A program made the translations under genes and the position numbers. A model generated the notes under the pieces. The model was not told the DNA's origin, did not search any database, and was given only the letters and a program-made list of their open reading frames with translations. Of a stretch of DNA of 23,145 nucleotides, positions 1-5,211 are shown one piece after another. Each line of letters starts with the position of its first letter. The first letter of the stretch is position 1. Source of the DNA: an uncultured Chitinophagaceae bacterium (GTDB taxonomy: Bacteria > Bacteroidota > Bacteroidia > Chitinophagales > Chitinophagaceae); NCBI GenBank assembly GCA_934502905.1, contig CAKSVK010000041.1:1-23145 (forward strand). The letters run 5' to 3'.

Positions 1-221
1 CCCTGGAGGGGCTCAATAAGGCTACGGAGGCGGAGCTGGATAAAATGTGGGCGCTGGCATATAAAGGAAAGAAGCTTGCCGAATGGACTAGGTATGGCGC
101 TATAAGACATGCATTAAATCAGGCAACACATCACAGGGCTCAACTGGGTGTTTATTACAGGTTGAATAATATAAAGGTGCCGGGCAGCTATGGTCCGTCT
201 GCCGACGATCACAGTTTCTAA
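1..221 (+). CDS. DinB/YfiT-family protein, C-terminal end only (5' partial)
   Basis: Open from the window edge and ending with TAA at 219-221; about 72 residues are visible. The end carries a histidine pair (NQATHHRAQL) followed by a tyrosine-rich helix and a tail (NIKVPGSYGPSADD). That pattern is typical of the last helix of DinB/YfiT four-helix-bundle proteins, where one of these histidines is a metal ligand. Known members of the superfamily are metal-dependent thiol transferases or DNA-damage-inducible proteins of unclear role, so the exact substrate cannot be stated. The gene converges on the minus-strand oxidoreductase, with 38 nt between the two stop codons and no clear terminator hairpin. 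The start and the N-terminal metal ligand lie outside the window. Confidence 0.75.
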   Translation, partial: LEGLNKATEAELDKMWALAYKGKKLAEWTRYGAIRHALNQATHHRAQLGVYYRLNNIKVPGSYGPSADDHSF

Positions 222-259
222 ACCAGGGCTTGCAGGGTGCATCTGCGGCTTTTACATTA

Positions 260-1462
260 TCATCTGCCGAAACGGTAATAATAGGCAAGTTTATTTTCCC
301 TGCCTTCGAGCAGGTCTGTTACAATTTTTCTTCCCTGAACAGAGAAGGTGATGCCGTTGCCGCCAAATCCCAATACGAATATTGCGTTTTTGTATTCCGG
401 GCTTGCACCTATATATGGTAACCCATCTTTGGTGGAGCCAAAAGTGCCGGACCAGCTAAAGTCTTCTATAAAATGAATGCCCGGTATTGTTTGTTCCAGC
501 TTCTTCTGCAGCCGTACGGCTGCTTTTTCCTTTTTCTTCTGCTGACCCTCTTCCACATGCGTATCCGTATCTTCTCCGCCAACGATTATCCTGCCGTCGC
601 CGGTAGTGCGCATATACAGGTATGGGTCGGCGGTATTCCATACAAGGGTGCCCGGTAGTTCTTTTTTGACTTTGGCGCCGGGCTCGCTGATGGAAGCATA
701 AGTGAAAAACAAGTCTGCAACTTTTTCTTTCAGCATCAAAGTGCTTTCAAAGCCTGTACAAAAGATCACCTTATCACATCGTACCACACAGCCTTCTGCA
801 GTGGTAAGTTGCGGGCGGCGTCCCCTGAAGTTCATTTTAACGATTTCTGTCTGGTCGTATACTTCCATCCCCTTTTTTATATTGTGCTGTATAAGCTCAT
901 GGGCCAGCCTGTATGCATCTACGGAAGCGGCTGTATCCGAAAGAATAGCGCCTTCGCAGATAATTCCGTACGCGGATCTTACCTGCGCCGGTGTCAGCCA
1001 TTGCACACCCAATGCATATTTGTCGCGGATATCAAATTCTTTCCGCAGCCTGAGCGCTGCTTTTTTATTGTGAGCGAAATACAGGGATCTCTTTTTCTGA
1101 AAATCGCAGTGTATACGATATTTTTTCACCAGCTTTTCCAGTTCGTGTATGGATGTACGCCCCTGGCTGTAACAATATGCCGCTTCTTTTTCACCGATCA
1201 TACCAGACAGTTCCGTCAGAGGGGTATCCACTTCGTATTGCAGCATGCTGGTGGTAGCCGATGTGCTGCCCTGCCCGATATCCCTTTTGTCCAGCAGAAC
1301 AACCTTGTACCCCGCCTGCACCAATGCATCGCTGATCAGTGCGCCGGTGATGCCTCCGCCAATTACGGCAATCGAAGTGTTGATATTTTTTTCCAGCAAC
1401 GGGTAGCTATACAGCAGCCCGTTCTTGATCAGCCAAAAAGATTCGTAAGTTCTTAACCGCAT
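260..1462 (-). CDS. FAD-dependent oxidoreductase, DAO (glycine/D-amino acid oxidase) family
   Basis: 400 residues, ATG at 1462-1460, TGA at 262-260. A Rossmann dinucleotide-binding motif sits at residues 32-60 (IAVIGGGITGA, then VVLLDKRDIGQGSTSA), the usual N-terminal FAD-binding signature of DAO-type flavoproteins. Near the C terminus a conserved block (GTFGSTKDGLPYIG, then FVLGFGGNGITFS) matches the second FAD-contacting region of the family. Length is normal for a single-domain amine or amino-acid oxidase. The substrate cannot be read from sequence. About 30 residues precede the Rossmann strand, which is somewhat long, so a slightly later start is possible. It lies 93 nt downstream of the DUF808 gene on the same strand and may be co-transcribed. 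It does not look like the MnmC oxidase domain despite the nearby MnmD gene. Confidence 0.85.
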   Translation of the reverse strand: MRLRTYESFWLIKNGLLYSYPLLEKNINTSIAVIGGGITGALISDALVQAGYKVVLLDKRDIGQGSTSATTSMLQYEVDTPLTELSGMIGEKEAAYCYSQGRTSIHELEKLVKKYRIHCDFQKKRSLYFAHNKKAALRLRKEFDIRDKYALGVQWLTPAQVRSAYGIICEGAILSDTAASVDAYRLAHELIQHNIKKGMEVYDQTEIVKMNFRGRRPQLTTAEGCVVRCDKVIFCTGFESTLMLKEKVADLFFTYASISEPGAKVKKELPGTLVWNTADPYLYMRTTGDGRIIVGGEDTDTHVEEGQQKKKEKAAVRLQKKLEQTIPGIHFIEDFSWSGTFGSTKDGLPYIGASPEYKNAIFVLGFGGNGITFSVQGRKIVTDLLEGRENKLAYYYRFGR

Positions 1463-1555
1463 ACTTTATTGAATATATGTTTTTTGCCAACGATTCCTGT
1501 GTTAAAGTCATCGTACCAGTTCGATAGCAAATATTTATTATAAGGAAGCATAGGA

Positions 1556-2422
1556 TCATTTCTTAAACAGCGCATATAATTTTTTTACCAGGCCAATGAC
1601 TGCTGCTACAATGATGCCCGCTATCAAACCTGTTACCAGCTCTTTTATGACTACGGGAAATTCCGGAAGCAGGTGGTACAAATAATTTATATTATGTACG
1701 AATATTCCACCCGAAACCAGCAATAAGGCGATCGTCCCGATGACTGCCAGCAGTTTAATAATGACCGGAAGTGATTTGACGAGCAGGTGTCCAAGTCCCG
1801 CTAAAAACCCTTTGTTATATCTTTTGATAAGCCGGTAGCCGGCATCATCCATCCTTACAATCAATGCGACTATACCATATACGCCCACCGTTGCCAGGAT
1901 GGCGACCACAGAAACCGTTGCAATTTGAAGGGCCAGGCTTTTATCCAGCACGGTACCCAGGGCAATGATGACGATCTCAACGGAAAGTATGAAATCCGTG
2001 GTAACAGCGGATCTGATCTTGGCTTTTTCCGCACCGGGATTTTCTAAATCGTCTTCCGGTTTTCCCGCAGCATGTTTCTTTTGAGGTTTGTGAAAGAGGT
2101 AGTGGATGATTTTTTCAACGCCTTCATACGCCAGGTAAAATCCACCGATGACCAGTATCCCTTTTATGGCGCTCGGCAAAAATATATTGAGCAGGATAGC
2201 AATTGGAACAATGATCAGCTTGTTCAAAAACGAGCCTTTAGTGATGGCCCATAATACCGGAAGTTCCCGTGAAGAAAGAAATCCCGTTGCTTTTTCGGCA
2301 TTTACAGCCAGGTCGTCACCAAGGATACCGGCTGTTTTTTTAGTTGCAATTTTACTGGCGACCGCTACGTCATCCATCAATGCGGCTATATCATCAAGAA
2401 TTGCGAATATGCCTGAAGCCAT
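1556..2422 (-). CDS. DUF808 family membrane protein (YedI-like)
   Basis: 288 residues, ATG at 2422-2420. The N terminus (FAILDDIAALMDDVAVASK, then KTAGILGDDLAVNA) is the highly conserved start of DUF808 proteins, the family of E. coli YedI. Several hydrophobic segments follow: roughly residues 68-98, 140-160, 165-190, 210-240 and 255-280. This indicates an inner-membrane protein with 5-6 transmembrane helices. A charged lysine-rich loop lies around residues 108-135. Length matches the family (about 290-310). The biochemical function of DUF808 proteins is not established. It is the first gene of a probable two-gene minus-strand unit with the FAD oxidoreductase. Confidence 0.9.
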   Translation of the reverse strand: MASGIFAILDDIAALMDDVAVASKIATKKTAGILGDDLAVNAEKATGFLSSRELPVLWAITKGSFLNKLIIVPIAILLNIFLPSAIKGILVIGGFYLAYEGVEKIIHYLFHKPQKKHAAGKPEDDLENPGAEKAKIRSAVTTDFILSVEIVIIALGTVLDKSLALQIATVSVVAILATVGVYGIVALIVRMDDAGYRLIKRYNKGFLAGLGHLLVKSLPVIIKLLAVIGTIALLLVSGGIFVHNINYLYHLLPEFPVVIKELVTGLIAGIIVAAVIGLVKKLYALFKK

Positions 2423-2445
2423 TTGTATTATATTGATTTAAACGG

Positions 2446-2453
2446 CAAAATTA
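2446..2453 (-). promoter_or_regulatory. Candidate -7 box (TAATTTTG) for the DUF808 gene
   Basis: On the minus strand this reads TAATTTTG, an exact match to the Bacteroidota TAnnTTTG -7 consensus, 23 nt upstream of the DUF808 ATG. No good TTTG -33 element is seen at the usual spacing, so the call rests on one box and its position. Confidence 0.4.
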
Positions 2454-2510
2454 TAGCTTTTACGTTCCCCTTTGATTTCTCCTTTTCGGAATAATATTTA
2501 TTGACGGTAT

Positions 2511-2642
2511 TCAATGCAGGGTGATCTGTATGGTCATCCCTTCCGGATTGTCAACAACTTTCCCCGAATATATATTCTGCGAAATCGGCGTACAGACCCT
2601 GCGCTCATCTGCGGAAAAATTCATTACAACTCCTTTCACCAT
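2511..2642 (-). CDS. Possible small protein, 37-43 residues, unrecognised
   Basis: A short minus-strand frame lies in the divergent spacer between the DUF808 and PhnA genes. It can start at ATG 2642-2640 (43 residues) or at ATG 2624-2622 (37 residues), and it ends with TGA at 2513-2511. The inner ATG is preceded by AAAGGAG with about 6 nt spacing, a good Shine-Dalgarno match that most genes in this window lack. The predicted peptide is soluble (contains NFSADERRVCTPIS and GKVVDNPEGMTIQITLH), with no signal or membrane segment. I recognise no family. Chance occurrence in a 294-nt spacer is quite possible. Confidence 0.2.
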   Translation of the reverse strand: MVKGVVMNFSADERRVCTPISQNIYSGKVVDNPEGMTIQITLH

Positions 2643-2682
2643 CTCCAGCCGAGGTCATGAACAGGAAGAAACATATTATCCT

Positions 2683-2690
2683 TACATTTG
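2683..2690 (+). promoter_or_regulatory. Candidate -7 box (TACATTTG) for the PhnA/MnmD unit
   Basis: TACATTTG is an exact match to TAnnTTTG and ends 26 nt before the preferred PhnA start at 2717. An in-frame upstream ATG at 2657 would lie before this box, which supports the downstream start. No convincing -33 element is visible. Confidence 0.4.
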
Positions 2691-2716
2691 CGCACCTCAT
2701 CTTAAAAAAGAAGACC

Positions 2717-3274
2717 ATGCCGATAAATGCGCAACTGAGTGAACGTAGCCAGGGGACCTGCGAACTATGCAACAATATCCAGGCTGCTCATGCATATACT
2801 GTAAGTCCGAAAAGCGATGATAATATCCAGAACCAGGTAGCTGTATGCACATCCTGCCTGGAAGCAATTGATGCAACGGATAAAGGATCGTACTGGAGCT
2901 TCCTGGAGGGAACCATATGGAACCCGGAGCCTTCCATACAGGCGCTGAGCTACCGGATACTGCAGTCCTATAAAAACGAGGATTGGTCTAACAATATACT
3001 CAGCTCGGTGGAGCTGGATGAAGATGTGGTGTCGTGGGCTATGAGCGCTTTTGAAGTGGCGGATGTTCATAAAGATGCTTTTGGTAACGTGCTGGAGAAC
3101 GGCGATACCGTTGTTTTAACACAGGGGTTAAATGTGAAAGGCACGAGCTTTACCGCTGCTAAGGGCACAGTTGTTAAAAAAATACGGCTTGTGCCGGATA
3201 ATACAGACCAGATAGAAGGAAAGATAAATGAGCAGACGATCGTTATCCTGACCCGATATGTAAAAAAAGGGTAG
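2717..3274 (+). CDS. phnA: PhnA domain protein (YjdM-like zinc-ribbon protein)
   Basis: 185 residues from ATG 2717 to TAG 3272-3274. The N-terminal zinc ribbon is visible as CELC (Cys15, Cys18) and CTSC (Cys44, Cys47). The C-terminal domain carries the conserved family blocks NGDTVVLTQGLNVKG, around residues 133-147, and a tail ending QTIVILTRYVKKG. This is the Bacteroidota version of the protein called PhnA or YjdM in E. coli. It is not the phosphonoacetate hydrolase also named phnA, and its function is unsettled despite the historical phosphonate label. I chose ATG 2717 because family members begin within a few residues of the SERS/CELC region and a candidate -7 box lies between it and the upstream in-frame ATG at 2657. 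The mnmD gene follows after 19 nt, suggesting co-transcription. Confidence 0.9.
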   Translation: MPINAQLSERSQGTCELCNNIQAAHAYTVSPKSDDNIQNQVAVCTSCLEAIDATDKGSYWSFLEGTIWNPEPSIQALSYRILQSYKNEDWSNNILSSVELDEDVVSWAMSAFEVADVHKDAFGNVLENGDTVVLTQGLNVKGTSFTAAKGTVVKKIRLVPDNTDQIEGKINEQTIVILTRYVKKG

Positions 3275-3293
3275 GCATTCCCGAAAGAGACCC

Positions 3294-3962
3294 ATGGAGA
3301 GAGAGTTGATTGTAACGGCAGACGGTTCTCATTCCGTACGGGTTGCGCCGTTAAACATTACCTACCATTCCGTTCATGGCGCTATCCGGGAGTCCGGGCA
3401 CGTATATATAAAAGCTTTAGCTCCTTTTTTGGAATCCCAACAGGAAGTGCGTGTCTTTGAAATGGGGTTCGGCACGGGATTGAATGCCCTGCTTACTTAT
3501 ATAGCCGCTGAACAAAAAAATGTTTTCATAGATTATATAACGGTTGAGAAATACCCTTTGGATATAACAATTGCCAACCGGTTGAACTATTGTGCCCTGC
3601 TGAAAAGACCTGACCTGCAGGGGCTTCTTTCTCAATTGCATGCGCAGGCGTGGGAGCAAGCCTGCTTGCTAAGCAGCAATTTCCGGTTTACAAAAATTGC
3701 CGGTGACATACAGGATATTGCCTTACATATGCCTTCAATAGATGTCGTCTATTACGATGCTTTTGCTCCCGATGTGCAACCCGGTTTATGGCAGCCTGAT
3801 GTTTTTAAGAAACTGGCAGGGTGGATGGAACCAGGTGGCGTATTGGTTACCTATTGCAGCAAGGGCGTTGTCAGGCGGGCGATGCAGGAGGCGGGACTGT
3901 CTGTAGGCAAGTTACCCGGCCCGCCCGGAAAAAGAGAGATCACCAGGGCGGTAAAAGAATAA
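3294..3962 (+). CDS. mnmD: tRNA 5-methylaminomethyl-2-thiouridine methyltransferase MnmD (MnmC N-domain type)
   Basis: 222 residues, ATG 3294. A Rossmann-type SAM site is visible at residues 55-67 (FEMGFGTGLNALL). The acidic strand-2 motif TVEKYPLD follows at 83-90. The family-diagnostic block YYDAFAPDVQPGLW lies at about 153-166. These are the signatures of the methyltransferase half of MnmC, which converts the aminomethyl group on wobble U34 of certain tRNAs to methylaminomethyl using SAM. The protein stops after the methyltransferase domain, so it is the stand-alone MnmD form with no fused FAD oxidase. Such forms are thought to act on the nm5U product made directly by MnmE/MnmG. It lies 19 nt after phnA on the same strand. 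No clear terminator follows. Confidence 0.9.
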   Translation: MERELIVTADGSHSVRVAPLNITYHSVHGAIRESGHVYIKALAPFLESQQEVRVFEMGFGTGLNALLTYIAAEQKNVFIDYITVEKYPLDITIANRLNYCALLKRPDLQGLLSQLHAQAWEQACLLSSNFRFTKIAGDIQDIALHMPSIDVVYYDAFAPDVQPGLWQPDVFKKLAGWMEPGGVLVTYCSKGVVRRAMQEAGLSVGKLPGPPGKREITRAVKE

Positions 3963-4116
3963 ACGATCAAACTTCGTGCAGGGGACTACGGGCGCCCGCT
4001 CTGTATGCGACTTTTCAAACATTTATTTACAGTTGATCATGGCGGCTTCGCGCGAACACCACCCCGGCAATACGTTCAACATTCTTTAAGCTGCTGTAAA
4101 TGCCCCGGGGAATGTT

Positions 4117-4270
4117 GGGTGGCGACACGCAACACTGCGGTCGTAACCCTGATACATGTCTTCACGTATCGCCTGAATACAATTTGAATGCATCGGCAAC
4201 GAAACTTGTGCGGCGACATGTAACAGTGCCACCCGTTGCCCTGGCACGTGTCCTCACGTGCAGATTGAAT
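4117..4270. repeat. Two-copy imperfect tandem repeat (about 91-nt period) with conserved hairpins
   Basis: Copy A (GCGACACGCAACACTGC from 4122) and copy B (GCGACATGTAACAGTGC from 4213) align over about 60 nt at roughly two-thirds identity, with one single-nt indel. Each copy contains a 5' stem-loop: 4117-4149 in A, including GGGT/ACCC and CGAC/GTCG pairing, and GGCAACG/CGTTGCC at 4195-4240 in B. Each also has a compact 3' hairpin. In A it is GATACATG, loop TCTT, CACGTATC at 4151-4170. In B it is GCACGTG, loop TCCT, CACGTGC at 4244-4261. Between copies the outer two pairs of the 7-bp core change on both sides (A-T to G-C and T-A to C-G), and an A.C mismatch in A becomes G-C in B. The period is not a multiple of three and translations of the copies do not resemble each other, so selection appears to act on nucleic acid structure. 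The family is not one I recognise. Confidence 0.55.
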
Positions 4271-4281
4271 TACCAGACAAA

Positions 4282-4331
4282 AAATAATAACGACTAAGGC
4301 TTCAAAGCCTGACATCATAATCTTATTATTT
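4282..4331. repeat. Nested inverted repeat, possible terminator or RNA stem
   Basis: Outer arms AAATAATAA (4282-4290) and TTATTATTT (4323-4331) are perfectly complementary over 9 bp. They enclose a second hairpin AGGCT-TCAA-AGCCT (about 4297-4310). The outer stem is entirely A/T and the inner stem is only 5 bp, so thermodynamic strength is modest. It directly follows the tandem repeat and could close off a small transcript from it. Confidence 0.4.
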
Positions 4332-4382
4332 ACCTGCCATATGTTCACCATCTTTTGCGGCTCTTCAGTACGAGGCTGCGAG

Positions 4383-4412
4383 TTTGATTTTTGAATATTA
4401 TGTGCTAATTTG
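4383..4412 (+). promoter_or_regulatory. Candidate promoter of the phosphatase gene
   Basis: A TTTG (4383-4386) is followed after 19 nt by TAATTTG (4406-4412), close to the Bacteroidota TTTG-N19-TAnnTTTG pattern but one base short in the -7 box. The gene's ATG follows 15 nt later, implying a very short leader. Confidence 0.35.
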
Positions 4413-4427
4413 TTCTGACGAAATAAT

Positions 4428-5159
4428 ATGAAAACATTTGTAATCGGAGATATACATGGCGGTTTGAAAGCGTTAAAGCAGGTATTGGAAAGAGCGGCGG
4501 CAGGTGTGGGCGACAAGCTTATCTTTCTAGGAGACTATGTGGATGGCTGGAGTGAATCGGCACAGACCATTAATTATCTTCTGCAACTGTCTGCCAGGGC
4601 AGAATGCATCTTTATCAAAGGAAATCATGATGTGTGGTGTGAGGAATGGCTGCGTTCCGGATACGCCAACCAGGCATGGCTGGTGCATGGTGGCAGGGAA
4701 ACCATTGCCAGCTATAAAGATGTTGATGATCATACCAGACGCATCCATCTCAACTGGTTTGAGACGATGAAGTATTTTGAAAGGGATATAAATGACCGGC
4801 TTTTTATACATGCCGGGTTTACCTCCATGCATGGCCCGGAAAAGGAATTTGCTTCCGATAATTTTACCTGGGACCGTACTTTATGGGAAATGGCCATTAC
4901 CATCGACAAAAGAATAGAGCGGGATTCTGTGATGTTTCCTAAACGATTGAAGCTCTTCAGTGAAATTTTTATCGGGCATACGCCCACATTATATTACAAT
5001 ATTGATATTCCCATGCAGGGCTGTAATGTATGGAACGTAGATACAGGAGCGGCATTTAAGGGAAAGCTGTCTATTATGAATATTGATACCAAAGAATTCT
5101 GGCAAAGCGATCCTGTGTGGAAGCTGTATCCCGGTGAAAGCGGCCGGAACGGATCATGA
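4428..5159 (+). CDS. PPP-family metallophosphatase (serine/threonine protein phosphatase-like)
   Basis: 243 residues, ATG 4428, TGA 5157-5159. The full set of calcineurin-like metallophosphoesterase motifs is present in order: GDIHG (7-11), GDYVDG (35-40), GNHD (65-68), HAG (128-130), GHTP (183-186) and DTGAAFKGKL (205-214). These supply the two-metal site and phosphate-binding residues. The GDYVDG form and short single-domain length place it with bacterial PPP phosphatases (PrpA/Ap4A-hydrolase-like). It could act on phosphoproteins or dinucleoside polyphosphates, and the sequence alone does not decide. There is no signal peptide, so it is cytoplasmic. Its stop codon overlaps an ATGA, but the short frame starting there is probably not a gene. 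recG follows about 50 nt later. Confidence 0.92.
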   Translation: MKTFVIGDIHGGLKALKQVLERAAAGVGDKLIFLGDYVDGWSESAQTINYLLQLSARAECIFIKGNHDVWCEEWLRSGYANQAWLVHGGRETIASYKDVDDHTRRIHLNWFETMKYFERDINDRLFIHAGFTSMHGPEKEFASDNFTWDRTLWEMAITIDKRIERDSVMFPKRLKLFSEIFIGHTPTLYYNIDIPMQGCNVWNVDTGAAFKGKLSIMNIDTKEFWQSDPVWKLYPGESGRNGS

Positions 5160-5184
5160 GGCGTTTTAGCCCTTTTGTTTTTCT

Positions 5185-5192
5185 TACATTTG
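5185..5192 (+). promoter_or_regulatory. Candidate -7 box (TACATTTG) for recG
   Basis: TACATTTG is an exact TAnnTTTG match. A weak TTTT at 5164-5167 sits 17 nt upstream as a poor -33 candidate. Transcription would begin near 5200, just before the proposed recG start at 5212. Confidence 0.35.
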
Positions 5193-5211
5193 CAGTTAAT
5201 TTTTGTAAGTC

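Larger units (their letters stand above)
3963..4427. other. 465-nt spacer between mnmD and the phosphatase gene
   Basis: No convincing gene lies here. It contains a 10-bp palindrome CGGGCGCCCG at 3989-3998, a CCCCGGGG palindrome at 4103-4110, the imperfect tandem structured repeat at 4117-4270, a nested inverted repeat at 4282-4331 and a candidate promoter at 4383-4412. A minus-strand open frame from 4516 to 4076 crosses it but has unconvincing composition. Confidence 0.6.

Noticed and set aside
809..1456. 215-residue plus-strand open frame
   Set aside because: Antisense shadow of the FAD oxidoreductase, which has clear Rossmann motifs on the other strand.
2657..2716. N-terminal extension of the PhnA protein from ATG 2657
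   Set aside because: Homologues start near MPINAQLSERS, and a good -7 box at 2683-2690 lies downstream of this ATG.
4148..4175. CCTGAT and hairpins suggesting a hammerhead-like ribozyme
   Set aside because: The CUGANGA and GAAA core is not present, and no other ribozyme core I know fits.
4076..4516. 146-residue minus-strand open frame across the mnmD-phosphatase spacer
   Set aside because: It runs into the phosphatase coding region and its composition is unusual (many Cys, His and Arg, no recognisable motif). It crosses the tandem repeat out of frame, so it is probably not a gene.
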